NCBI GenBank assembly: GCA_019694855.1
Contig: JAIBBD010000007.1
Span: forward strand, 1 to 60,618
From: Dehalococcoidia bacterium
GTDB lineage: Bacteria > Chloroflexota > Dehalococcoidia > UBA2979
Direction: 5' to 3'
DNA length: 60,618 bases
The notes under the pieces: model-generated
Told to the model about the DNA's origin: nothing
Databases searched by the model: none
The model's input: only the letters and a program-made list of their open reading frames with translations
Translations under genes and position numbers: made by a program
In this document: one piece after another, positions 44,183-52,754 of the stretch
Layout of the letters: every line of letters starts with the position of its first letter
How positions within the stretch are numbered: the stretch's first letter is position 1

Positions 44183-45862
44183 CTAGAAGCCGGTCGTGTC
44201 ACGGTAGCGTAATCGCTCGATCAGTAAGAAGGCAGCCGCCGTCACCGCCATCAACAACGTCGACATCGCCAGCGCATGTCCGAGGTTCGCCTCGCCCGGC
44301 TTGCTCAGCGCGTCGAAGATCGCGATCGGCAGCGTCGCGAACTCGCGCCGCTGCAGCAGCACCGTCGCCCCGAACTCGCCGAGCGACACCGCGAACGCAA
44401 ACAGCGCCCCGGCGAGCAGCGGCCGTCGCAGGATCGGGAACTCGACGCTCCACCACACTGTCCACGAGGAGGCCCCGAGCATCCTCGCGGCCTCCGGCAC
44501 ACGTGGGTCGACCGCTCGCAGCGTCGATAGCACCGAACGCACCACGAACGGGTAGGCGACCAGCGCATGCGCCGCGAACACCAGCCACAGCGACCCTCGC
44601 AGGTCGTACGGGTCCCGGTTGAATGTCACGAGGTAGCCGAACCCCAGCACCACCGCCGGCACCGTCAGCGGCAGCATCAGCAGCCCGTCCCCGAGTGCGC
44701 CGAACGCGCCCCGCGAGTACGCGATCGCCCGCGCCGAGGCCAGCCCGACCACCGTTGCGAGCGCGGCTGACCCCGCCGCGAACGTCAGACTCCACCGCAC
44801 AGCATCGAGCGGCGGGATGAACGACTGCCGCCCGGTGTCGTCGAACAGGCTGGTGAAGTTTTCCAGCGTCGCGACATCGCTCGCGCCCACCGTGAACGCG
44901 CTATGCACGAGTGCCGCCATCGGCGCGACGATAAACACCCCGAGCGCCACCACCACGAGGAACGCCAGCAACCGCTGACCCCAGCCCGCCTCCCGCAGCC
45001 GCCTCGACCGTTCGCCGCGTAACGTCAGTGAGCGTGTCGCCCCGCGCTGGAAGTACGAATACAGCGTGAGCGCCGTAATCGTCGCCCCGATCTGGATCGT
45101 GGACACCAGCGCCGCGGCCGGCAGGTCCACCAGGCGGGTCGCCAGCCGGTAGACCACCACCTCGAGCGTATCGAGGTCAGGGTTCCCCGCTCCGAGGATG
45201 AGGACCACCCCGAACGAGGTGAACGTGAAGGTGAACACGAGCGCCGCCGCCGAGAGGATCGCGGGCGTCAACGCGGGCAGCGTCACCGCGCGGAACGCCG
45301 CCAGTGGCCCCGCACCCAGAAGCCGGGCCGCCTCCTCTGTCCGCGGATCGAGGTTGCGCCACACCGCCGCGACCAGCCGGATCACGATCGAGACGTTGTA
45401 GAACACGTGGGCGGCCAGGATGATGCCGAGCGTGCCGAGCGGACGTATCGGATCGAGCCCCATCGCCTCGAGGACGTCGTTGAGCCAGCCGCCCGGACCG
45501 ACCAGCTGCTGGAACGCGATCGCCACGACCAGCGTCGGCAGCACGAACGGCACGGTTAGCAACGCAAGCAGGAACCCGCGCAGCGGGAAACGCAACCGGG
45601 CGAACACATACGCTGCCGGCAGCCCTACGAGCACGGACAGCGCCGTCGAGGCGGCAGCCTGGCCGGCCGTGAATCCCAGCCGCCTCCAGTAGTACCCGTC
45701 CCCCACCACGTCGCCGAGCGGCCCGAGAGAGAAGCTGCCGTCAGGCGTGACCGCCCGCCACACCATCGCTCCCAGCGGCCACAGCAGGAACGGCCCGAGC
45801 AGCGCCAGCGCCGGGATCGCCCACGGCCACGTCGTCCGCCGCCGCGTCCAGCTCGCGTTCAT
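44183..45862 (-). CDS. thiP: Thiamine ABC transporter permease, two-domain (ThiP-like)
   Basis: A 559-residue permease with about 12 helices made of two fused permease halves. The EAA loops are EEAARLLGAGPLAAFRAV in the first half and PEAARMLGASSWTVWWSVEF in the second. Such fused permeases occur in ThiP and FbpB-type importers. The ATG at 45862 overlaps the thiB stop as ATGA; an ATG at 45883 would give a 25-base overlap and is less likely. Thiamine specificity is inferred from the operon. Confidence 0.85.
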   Translation of the reverse strand: MNASWTRRRTTWPWAIPALALLGPFLLWPLGAMVWRAVTPDGSFSLGPLGDVVGDGYYWRRLGFTAGQAAASTALSVLVGLPAAYVFARLRFPLRGFLLALLTVPFVLPTLVVAIAFQQLVGPGGWLNDVLEAMGLDPIRPLGTLGIILAAHVFYNVSIVIRLVAAVWRNLDPRTEEAARLLGAGPLAAFRAVTLPALTPAILSAAALVFTFTFTSFGVVLILGAGNPDLDTLEVVVYRLATRLVDLPAAALVSTIQIGATITALTLYSYFQRGATRSLTLRGERSRRLREAGWGQRLLAFLVVVALGVFIVAPMAALVHSAFTVGASDVATLENFTSLFDDTGRQSFIPPLDAVRWSLTFAAGSAALATVVGLASARAIAYSRGAFGALGDGLLMLPLTVPAVVLGFGYLVTFNRDPYDLRGSLWLVFAAHALVAYPFVVRSVLSTLRAVDPRVPEAARMLGASSWTVWWSVEFPILRRPLLAGALFAFAVSLGEFGATVLLQRREFATLPIAIFDALSKPGEANLGHALAMSTLLMAVTAAAFLLIERLRYRDTTGF

Positions 45863-46905
45863 CGGCGCATGATGTCCGTCCACTCACGCACCCAGCGCTC
45901 GATCGTCGGCCCATCGACGCTGAGCGCCGCGGGTTGCACGTCGACCTTCGCCCACTGCCACCAGTCAGGCGTCGCAAGGCCGGGCATCACGGGGTACACG
46001 AACATCGTCTCCGGAATGTGCGCCTGCACGTCGTCCGAGAGCAAGAAGTCGATGAACTGACCTGCCAGCTCGGGCTGCTTCGTGCCACGCAGCACGCCCG
46101 CCGCCTCAACCTGCCGGAACAGCTTCGTCCCTGCCGGGATCACGTTCGAGGTCGGCGGCTCGCTCAGCTTCCCTTCGCTAAAGAAGACTTCCGCCGCCGG
46201 GCTCGTCGTGTACGAGACGACCACCGGCCGGTCGCCGCCGTTGCGGCTGAAGTACGTGTTGTACGCCGCGTCCCAGCCGTCGACCACGAGCACGTCGTTC
46301 GCGCGCAGGTCGCGCCAGTAGTCCTTCCACGTGTACGACCCGGTCTCACCGAACTGCGCCACCGTTGTCGCGAGGAACTGCAGGCCCGGCGACGAGGTCG
46401 TCGGGTCCTCGACCACGAGCTTTCCACGCCACGCCGCGTTCGTGAGGTCCTCCAGACGGCTCGGTGCGGTCCCCTTCGCCCGATCGAAGTTCAGCGCGAC
46501 GTACCCGTAGTCGATCGGCGTCACCTCCCGCGAATCCCCGAGCCCCGCCCGGACGTCCGAGGGGATGCGGTCGCGCAGCGTCGAGGTGTACTCCTCAAAG
46601 AGCCCCTTCCCGACCGTTCGCGGCAGGGTCAGGTTGTCGATCCCGTACAGCACGTCGCCCTCGGGGTTCCCCGCGTTGAGCAGTGCGCGGTTCACGACCT
46701 CGTTGGCGTCGCCGCCCTTGCGGATGTCGACGGTAACGTGGTGCTCCTGCTCGAACCGCGCGACCAGCTCGCGGTCGATGTCGAACGAGCTGTGGGTCAA
46801 CACCACCAGCGTGGGTTGGCCGCCGTCGTCGTCTCCGCAGCTGAGCACCAGCAGCCCGACGCTCGCGAAGCAGACGAGAATGATGAGCGTACGAATGGTC
46901 CGCAT
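45859..46905 (-). CDS. thiB: Thiamine-binding lipoprotein (ThiB-like)
   Basis: A 348-residue extracytoplasmic binding protein with a lipoprotein signal (LVLSC, C23). The mature part starts TLVVLTHSSFDIDRELVARF and contains DPTTSSPGLQFL and VVVSYTTSPAAEV, which closely track the ThiB/TbpA family. The ATG at 46905 follows GGGAGGAA. A TPP riboswitch and an intrinsic terminator lie in its leader, so expression should fall when thiamine pyrophosphate is plentiful. It heads the thiB-thiP-thiQ operon. Confidence 0.9.
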   Translation of the reverse strand: MRTIRTLIILVCFASVGLLVLSCGDDDGGQPTLVVLTHSSFDIDRELVARFEQEHHVTVDIRKGGDANEVVNRALLNAGNPEGDVLYGIDNLTLPRTVGKGLFEEYTSTLRDRIPSDVRAGLGDSREVTPIDYGYVALNFDRAKGTAPSRLEDLTNAAWRGKLVVEDPTTSSPGLQFLATTVAQFGETGSYTWKDYWRDLRANDVLVVDGWDAAYNTYFSRNGGDRPVVVSYTTSPAAEVFFSEGKLSEPPTSNVIPAGTKLFRQVEAAGVLRGTKQPELAGQFIDFLLSDDVQAHIPETMFVYPVMPGLATPDWWQWAKVDVQPAALSVDGPTIERWVREWTDIMRR

Positions 46906-46981
46906 TTCGGGGTTCCTCCCTGATCTGCGAGACCGCTGTCCCCGGTGGCTCGGCCGCGCCTCGAGGGCGGACGCCGGCAAC

Positions 46982-47017
46982 AAAAAGCCAGCGTCCGAGC
47001 ACCTCGAAAACGCTGGC
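46982..47017 (-). terminator. Intrinsic terminator of the TPP riboswitch expression platform
   Basis: On the reverse strand, GCCAGCGT (47017-47010) pairs with ACGCTGGC (46994-46987) and is followed directly by TTTTT (46986-46982). It lies about 20 bases after the aptamer and 77 bases before the thiB start, the right place for riboswitch-controlled premature termination. Confidence 0.85.
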
Positions 47018-47035
47018 CTGATGTTCGGAGACCGA

Positions 47036-47120
47036 ACCGCATTCCTACGCACGGATGACCGTGATCAGGTTCGAGGGGTTGGTGGTCGCCCACCTCTCAG
47101 CCCGAAGGCACCCCCAGCGG
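47036..47120 (-). ncRNA. TPP riboswitch (THI element)
   Basis: The reverse strand carries the conserved TPP aptamer in order: GGGGGTGCC (47115-47107), CTGAGAGGTGG (47100-47090), ACCCCTCGAACCTGATCAC (about 47079-47061) and GCGTAGGAAT (47050-47041). These are the THI-box consensus segments, including the invariant CUGAGA and the ACCUGAUC stretch. Flanking GC-rich bases can close helix P1. It controls thiBPQ through the terminator just downstream. Confidence 0.95.
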
Positions 47121-47144
47121 ATCTCTGCGCTGTGACTGCTGCCG

Positions 47145-47172
47145 AGGGTACCGCGCTCGCGCTCGCCGTCAA
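47145..47172 (-). promoter_or_regulatory. Candidate promoter of the thiBPQ operon
   Basis: TTGACG (47172-47167) and TACCCT (47150-47145) are separated by 16 bases on the reverse strand. Transcription would begin about 18 bases before the aptamer. The -35 overlaps the stop codon of the upstream kinase gene. Confidence 0.45.
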
Positions 47173-48761
47173 GACCGCGCCGGCAGCCGCTCCGCGATCG
47201 CCCGCGCCGACGCCGCCGGTGGCAGCGTGGCATCGAGCACGAGCTGCGGGCCTTCGCTCGTCCCCACCGCCTCGAACTGCCCGCGCTGGCGCTCGTACAC
47301 CTCCCACGTCGCGTCCGAGGTGCGCAGCGGGTCGTCCTCGCGGCCCTCGATCCGCGCCCGCGCCGCCTCGTCGTCGAGCCGCAACTCCACGATCAGCGCC
47401 GGCACGCCATGGGCTCGCGCCAGCTCTATCGCCGCTGCCCGCTCCGAGGCCCGGCCATGCATCGCGTCGATCACCACCGGCCGCCCCGCCTCGAGGTGTA
47501 CGTGCGCACGCGTTCGCAGCTCCTCGTACGTGCGCTCCGTCATCTCCGCGTTGTACAGCCCGCTCCGAAACTCCGCTGCGGCCCGTTCCCGCGGGTTCAG
47601 CCCCGCCAGCTGCTTACGCGTCGCGTCCGAGGACAGGTACGCGGCCCCGATCCGGCCGGCGAGCGTCGCCGCCACCGTCGACTTCCCGGTCGCCGGCAGC
47701 CCGCTCATGACCACGACGCACGGCGCCGCCCGGCGCCCGCCGAACGACGCCGCGAGGCGGAAGTACGCCGCCGCCGAGGCCCACAGCCGCTCCCGCTCCT
47801 CAGTCGAGATTTCCGTGGCATGCGCCCCGATCGACTCGACCTTCCCGCGCACGAACGCGCGGAACGCCCGGTGCAACGGTTGCAGCACACCCATCGTCTC
47901 GTCGCACGCCGCCGCGATGTACCGCCCCGCGACCTCGTCCCCGAGCTCCGGGAACCCCCGCGCCTCGAGGTCCATCGCGAGGAACGCGATGTCGTACCCC
48001 ACGTCGAGGTACCGGAAGTGGAACCAGTCCGTGAATTCGATGCAGTCCACGATCGCGACCTGCTCGCCGCCATCGAGGAGGTAGACGTGCTTCGCGTGCA
48101 AGTCGCCGTGCCCCTCGACGACGCGCCCGTCGGCGAGCCGCTGGTCGAACAGCGCCTGCTGCGCCTCGATCGTCTCGTCGAAGAACGCCTTCGTCGCCTC
48201 GGCATCCTCGGCACGCCAGGTGTCACCGATGAACCCGGCTGCCTCGCCGTACTCGCGCGACCACCATTTCCGTTCACCCGGCCCGCCCGCGTACTCGGGG
48301 TCGTTCGGCACCACTGCGGCGGCCTCGTGGAACGCGATCAGCGTTTGCACGAGCCGCTCCGCGAGCCGAGGCGGCGGTCCCTCCGCTGCCAGGATGCGGT
48401 CGAGCGTGCGGTCGTCCGGCAGGCGGCGCATCTTCACCGCCCACTCCACGACCTCGCCCTCCGACTCCACCGCGAACCGCCCGTCCGCGCGCCGCACCAC
48501 AGGCACCACCCCGAGGTACACGTCGGGAGCCAGCCGCGAGTTCAGGCGTACCTCGTCGTGGCAGTACTGCTCGCGCGCCTCGGGCGTCAGCTGACTGATG
48601 AACCCGAAGTCGACCGGCTTCTTGGTCTTGTAGACCACGTCGCCCGCCAGGAAGACATACGAGATGTGCGTCTGCGCCAGCTCCACCGAGGCCGGTGGCT
48701 CGGGGTACGCGGACGGCTCGAGGAGGCCGCGGACATACGGGGGCAGCGTGTCGTCGCTCAC
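47169..48761 (-). CDS. Bifunctional aminoglycoside-phosphotransferase-like / P-loop kinase protein
   Basis: A 530-residue two-domain protein. The N-terminal part (about 25-330) is an APH/choline-kinase-like domain with VYKTKKPVDFGF and the catalytic loop EGHGDLHAKHVYL followed by IVDCIEF. The C-terminal part is a P-loop kinase with Walker A GLPATGKST (about 354-362) and YLSSDATRKQLAGL, like gluconate/zeta-type kinases. This architecture is widespread in bacteria and usually annotated only as an AAA-family ATPase; its substrate is unknown. The start is GTG at 48761. The helicase gene lies 54 bases upstream on the same strand. Confidence 0.88.
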   Translation of the reverse strand: MSDDTLPPYVRGLLEPSAYPEPPASVELAQTHISYVFLAGDVVYKTKKPVDFGFISQLTPEAREQYCHDEVRLNSRLAPDVYLGVVPVVRRADGRFAVESEGEVVEWAVKMRRLPDDRTLDRILAAEGPPPRLAERLVQTLIAFHEAAAVVPNDPEYAGGPGERKWWSREYGEAAGFIGDTWRAEDAEATKAFFDETIEAQQALFDQRLADGRVVEGHGDLHAKHVYLLDGGEQVAIVDCIEFTDWFHFRYLDVGYDIAFLAMDLEARGFPELGDEVAGRYIAAACDETMGVLQPLHRAFRAFVRGKVESIGAHATEISTEERERLWASAAAYFRLAASFGGRRAAPCVVVMSGLPATGKSTVAATLAGRIGAAYLSSDATRKQLAGLNPRERAAAEFRSGLYNAEMTERTYEELRTRAHVHLEAGRPVVIDAMHGRASERAAAIELARAHGVPALIVELRLDDEAARARIEGREDDPLRTSDATWEVYERQRGQFEAVGTSEGPQLVLDATLPPAASARAIAERLPARS

Positions 48762-48815
48762 CTCGCGACGGTAGGCACGCCGCGAGGGGGAGTCAATCGC
48801 CGGAGCTGGATCGCC

Positions 48816-50705
48816 CTATGCGTATAGCTCGAGGTGTTCCTTCTGCAGCCGGTCCCCGAACGCCGCAATCAACGTGTCGAACTCCGCCACGTCACGTTCG
48901 CACACGAAGGTGATCGCCTTGCCCGTCCGCCCCGCCCGGCCCGTCCGGCCGATGCGGTGGACGTACTCCTCGGGGTTCTGCGGCACGTCGTAGTTGAGCA
49001 CGTGCGTGATCTCGGGGATATCGAGCCCGCGCGCGGCCACGTTCGTCGCCACGAGGATGTCGAGCTGCCCGCTGCGGAACTGCTGCACGACCTGGTCGCG
49101 CTTCCGCTGGTCCATGTCCCCGTGCAGCGCACCGACCCGAATCCCCGCGTCCGAGAGCTGGTCGCGCAGGTAGTCCACCCCGCGCCGGGTCCGCGAGAAG
49201 ACGAGCGTCCGCCCGCGCAGCTCGCGTTCAATCAGCTCGCGCAGCCCACGGATCTTGTCGCGCTGAGCGACCTCGAAGTACACCTGCTCGACCGTTTCGA
49301 CGGTCGTCTGCTCCGGCGCGATCGTGACCGTCTCGGGCTCCTCCATGTACCGCCGCACGAGGCGCAGGATGGAGTGTGGCATCGTCGCCGAGAACAGCGC
49401 CGTCTGCCGTGCCCGCGGCGTGCGCGTGAGGATGCGCGTGATGTCCGGCAGGAACCCGATGTCCAGCATCTGGTCCGCTTCATCGAGGACCGCGTAGCGC
49501 ACTGCGTTCAGTGACAGCGTCTGCCGGTGCAGGTGGTCGATCACTCGCCCGGGCGTCCCCACCACGATCTGCGGCTGCCGCTCCAGCGCTCGGAAGTCCC
49601 GGTCGAGTGACCGGCCCCCGAGCAGTCCCACGGCCTCGAGGCCGTAGTACCGGCCGAGGTCTTGCAGCACCTCGAGTACCTGCTGTGCCAGCTCGCGTGT
49701 CGGCACCAGCACCAGCCCCTGCACCGCGCGATGCCCCGCGTCGAGCCGCTCGACCATCGGCAACCCGAAAGCGAGCGTCTTTCCGGTCCCCGTCTGCGCG
49801 ATGCCCACGACGTCCCGCCCGCTCAGGAGCAACGGGATCGCCTGCTCCTGGATCGGGCTCGGCGTCGTAAAGCCGAAGTTCGTGACCGCCGCGAGCGATC
49901 GCTCGTTCAACCCGAGCGCGACGAACGCGGGCGGAAACGAGGCAGGGTCGACCTCGATCGGAGGAGGAGCCTGCCGCTCCCGCTCCTCCGCCTGCACGGC
50001 GACGGCATCCTCGTACGTCGGCACTTCGTCGTCCTCGGAGGCGTCCTCCGCCTCGTCCGAGTCCGCTTCCGAAGCCGCTTCGCCCTCGACGCCTTCCGCG
50101 TGCCGGTGTCGCCGGCCCCCACGCCGGCCACGCCGGCGGCGCTTCGAGGTGGCTTCCTCGTCGACGCCCTCGCCGGTCTCATCGGCGGTGGTGGGCGGTG
50201 GCTCGGGCGGCCCTTCGTGCTCTTCGGCTTCCACACCCGGCTCGGACTCCGCCGAGCGCGTCACGTACTGCTTGATCCCCGCGTACAGCACGCGGTCGGT
50301 GCGCGGCCCCACCGGCCGGCGCCGCACCGGCACGATCGAGGCGTCCCCGCCCTCGGCCGCCGGACGGAACGCGATGTCCTCCGGCAACGGCGCATCGAGC
50401 GAGGACAACGCGGGTCGCCGCCACCGCCCGTTTCGAGGAGCTTCCGAACGGCCCCCGGATCGAGCGGGCGCGAGCGCTGTGGCGCCGTTGCCATTCCCGT
50501 TGTTGCCGTTCGTCGCCGGGGCGTCGCCGCGCCCTCGGCCGCGGCCGCCACGACCGCCTCGTCGGCGGCGCTGCTGGCTCGCTGCTTCATCGTCTGAGGC
50601 AGTGGACGAGGGTGGGGGAGATTCTGACTCGGCGGAATCGTAGAGGATGACGGTGCTCGGGCGGGCATCGCCTCCGGCACCAAACAGGCGGCGGAACAGA
50701 CTCAC
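48816..50705 (-). CDS. DEAD-box ATP-dependent RNA helicase
   Basis: A 629-residue RNA helicase. The first 250 residues are disordered: Arg/Gly-rich (RRRRGGRGGRGRGRG) and then acidic and Lys/Arg-rich blocks, probably RNA-binding. The core has a Q motif (GFTTPSPIQEQAIP), AQTGTGKT, PTRELAQQ, LDEADQML, SAT, and HRIGRTGRAG in domain 2. No recognised accessory domain follows the core. The GTG at 50705 is preferred because GAGA lies seven bases upstream; a TTG two codons earlier is possible. Such helicases assist ribosome assembly or mRNA decay, often under cold stress. Confidence 0.92.
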   Translation of the reverse strand: MSLFRRLFGAGGDARPSTVILYDSAESESPPPSSTASDDEAASQQRRRRGGRGGRGRGRGDAPATNGNNGNGNGATALAPARSGGRSEAPRNGRWRRPALSSLDAPLPEDIAFRPAAEGGDASIVPVRRRPVGPRTDRVLYAGIKQYVTRSAESEPGVEAEEHEGPPEPPPTTADETGEGVDEEATSKRRRRGRRGGRRHRHAEGVEGEAASEADSDEAEDASEDDEVPTYEDAVAVQAEERERQAPPPIEVDPASFPPAFVALGLNERSLAAVTNFGFTTPSPIQEQAIPLLLSGRDVVGIAQTGTGKTLAFGLPMVERLDAGHRAVQGLVLVPTRELAQQVLEVLQDLGRYYGLEAVGLLGGRSLDRDFRALERQPQIVVGTPGRVIDHLHRQTLSLNAVRYAVLDEADQMLDIGFLPDITRILTRTPRARQTALFSATMPHSILRLVRRYMEEPETVTIAPEQTTVETVEQVYFEVAQRDKIRGLRELIERELRGRTLVFSRTRRGVDYLRDQLSDAGIRVGALHGDMDQRKRDQVVQQFRSGQLDILVATNVAARGLDIPEITHVLNYDVPQNPEEYVHRIGRTGRAGRTGKAITFVCERDVAEFDTLIAAFGDRLQKEHLELYA

Positions 50706-50837
50706 AGGCAATTCTCGAGAGGCGTACTGGTGCGCGGGGGCGAGGCTGGGAGCGCCTCGAGACAGGAAGGCAAGTGCGGACTGCTCGATGGGCGGACGCC
50801 GCGCCTCGCGGGCGCGGAGACTGATGTCATTGCACTG

Positions 50838-50843
50838 ATTGTA
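50838..50843 (-). promoter_or_regulatory. Candidate -10 element upstream of the helicase gene
   Basis: TACAAT on the reverse strand lies about 130 bases before the helicase start, with a weak TTCGCC 18 bases further up. A GC-rich inverted repeat (CCGCGCC and GGCGCGG, about 50790-50817) would lie in the resulting leader. The -35 is poor, so this is tentative. Confidence 0.35.
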
Positions 50844-50870
50844 GCAATTCCGCCCGCTTCAGGCGAACCG

Positions 50871-52157
50871 TCAGTCGTCCCCCGCCGTCGCCGGCGCCAG
50901 CTCCCGGATCACGAGCCGCGCGGGCCGCATCTGCGCGCGCCGCATGAGCACCCAGAACGCGACCACCCCCGCAAACACCAGCAGCCCCGCGAATCGAAAC
51001 ACCGAGGGCAGCCCGAACGCGCTTACCACGGCGGCCCCCAGCAGCGACCCGCTCAGGAACCCCAGCGAGGACGCCATCTGGTTGAGGCTCATCACCGCCC
51101 CCATGCCGCCCTGTCGGCCCGCCTCGACGAACAACGCCTGCTGCGCGGGCATTGCGAACGCCTCCGCCATCCCCATCACGACGAACACCAGCAGCAGCCA
51201 CGGCGCAGTCGTCATCTGGTCCCCGAGGATCGAGGCCTCGACGAGCGTCTTCGGCAGGTCCGGAATCACGAACAGGCAGACCGCCGCGATCCCGAGCCCC
51301 GAGGCCACGAGGTAGCGACGGTTCAAACGGTCGGCCAGCCGCCCCGTGAGCGGCTGTACCAACCCACCGAGCAGCGACCGCGCCGCGAGCACGATGCCCA
51401 CGAACGTTGCACTCCCGGTGTTCAACCCGTCCGAACTCACGACGTACACCGCGAGGAACGTCGACCCCGCACCCCAGCTCGTGGACACGCAGACGCGAGC
51501 GGCCACGGCGGCCTGCACGATCGGCATCCGCGCGACCTCGCGCCAAGGCCGCGCCACGCTGCCCGGTTCCTCCTCCTCGTCGTCCTCGTGCCGGTGCCCG
51601 GACCCGCGCACCGCCGGCAGCGCGATCAGTGCCAGCAGCCCCGTCCCGCAGAGCGCCACCGACATCGTCAGGAACGCCGCCTGCGAGCTCACGAGGTCGC
51701 GCACCGCGCCGCCCAGCAGCGGCCCCAGCCCAAACCCCGCCGTCTCCGCGACGGCGTACATCCCCATGTACGTCCCTTCGCGCCCCGGCGGCGCGAGCCG
51801 GCCCACGTACGACAGCGCCATCGGGAAGATCGCCGCCGCCCCGACTCCCGAGAGCAGCCGGAACGCGATGACGAGCGCCCAGTGGTGCGAAAACAGGTAT
51901 CCGAGGCCCGCCGCACCGTAGATGAGGAAGCCGACGACGATCAGGATCTTGGGCCCGTGCCGGTCGCCCAGCCGTCCCACCAGTGGCGACATCGCCAGCT
52001 GCGTCACCGCGAGCCCCGAGAACGACAGCGCGACCGCCAGCTCGGGACCGTGCAACTCCTCGCGCACGTACACCGGCAGCAACGGCGACACCATGCCGAT
52101 GCCGGCCATAGCGACCGCCATCGCGATCCACAGGACCACGAACCCTCGAGTAAGCAT
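50871..52157 (-). CDS. MFS transporter, multidrug efflux type
   Basis: A 428-residue, 12-helix major facilitator. The loop 2-3 motif GRLGDRHGPK, the helix-5 GPLLGGAV segment and the second-half loop GRLADRLNRR fit proton-driven drug exporters of the TetA/YajR-like group. The central loop is unusually charged (HRHEDDEEEE, about 209-218), which could bind metal. The ATG at 52157 is clear. A 165-base gap separates its stop from the helicase start. It is divergent from the SRPBCC gene. Confidence 0.9.
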   Translation of the reverse strand: MLTRGFVVLWIAMAVAMAGIGMVSPLLPVYVREELHGPELAVALSFSGLAVTQLAMSPLVGRLGDRHGPKILIVVGFLIYGAAGLGYLFSHHWALVIAFRLLSGVGAAAIFPMALSYVGRLAPPGREGTYMGMYAVAETAGFGLGPLLGGAVRDLVSSQAAFLTMSVALCGTGLLALIALPAVRGSGHRHEDDEEEEPGSVARPWREVARMPIVQAAVAARVCVSTSWGAGSTFLAVYVVSSDGLNTGSATFVGIVLAARSLLGGLVQPLTGRLADRLNRRYLVASGLGIAAVCLFVIPDLPKTLVEASILGDQMTTAPWLLLVFVVMGMAEAFAMPAQQALFVEAGRQGGMGAVMSLNQMASSLGFLSGSLLGAAVVSAFGLPSVFRFAGLLVFAGVVAFWVLMRRAQMRPARLVIRELAPATAGDD

Positions 52158-52280
52158 GCGCGCCTCAGGCAGGGAACCGCTCGGACCGTCCGAGGCGGCT
52201 CACCTCAGCGAGTGTACGAGACGCACCACGCACGTGCTGACGAGGTGCATACTCCTCGCCACCGCCAAAGGGGGCGCTCC

Positions 52281-52754
52281 ATGTTCACCGCCGAGAACAC
52301 CGTTACGATCGACCGCCCGGTCGCCGAGGTCTTCGCCTATGCGATGGACCCGCTGAGAATCCATGAGTGGCGGCCCAACGTCCTCGAGATCATCGACTAC
52401 GAGCCGCCGCTGCGCGCCGGGACGGAGTACCAGATCGCCGAGAACATGATGGGCCGCAAGGTCTTCGGCCAGCGGGTCACCGAGTACCAGCAGGACCGAC
52501 TCGTCGTTATCGAGACAACGTCAGGTTCGGTCCGCCCGGTCCAGCGGTTCTCCGTCGAGCCGCTCTCCGGGGGCTCCACGCGCTACACCGCACGCCTCGA
52601 CATCACCACGCATGGCTTCATGCGCCTGATGGAGCCGATGTTCCGAGGCAGTGTCCGCAAGCGCATGGTCGAGTACGGCGACAATCTGAAGCGCAACATC
52701 GAGGCGCTACCCCGCGTGGAGGCTGACGCCAGACCGGGAGGCACGCAACCCTAG
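52281..52754 (+). CDS. SRPBCC-family protein
   Basis: A 157-residue START/Bet v1-like lipid- or ligand-binding fold: TIDRPVAEVFAYAMDPLRIHEW at the start is the typical opening of polyketide-cyclase/CoxG-like SRPBCC proteins, followed by alternating strands and a long C-terminal helix. No catalytic residues can be assigned. The ATG at 52281 follows AAAGGGGGCG. Its TAG stop overlaps the purU stop through CTAG at 52751-52754. Confidence 0.88.
   Translation: MFTAENTVTIDRPVAEVFAYAMDPLRIHEWRPNVLEIIDYEPPLRAGTEYQIAENMMGRKVFGQRVTEYQQDRLVVIETTSGSVRPVQRFSVEPLSGGSTRYTARLDITTHGFMRLMEPMFRGSVRKRMVEYGDNLKRNIEALPRVEADARPGGTQP

Noticed and set aside
43071-46905. Annotation of the ABC importer as Fe3+ or spermidine/putrescine transporter.
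   Set aside because: The ATPase and permease motifs allow it, but the binding protein matches ThiB-type segments and a TPP riboswitch precedes the operon.
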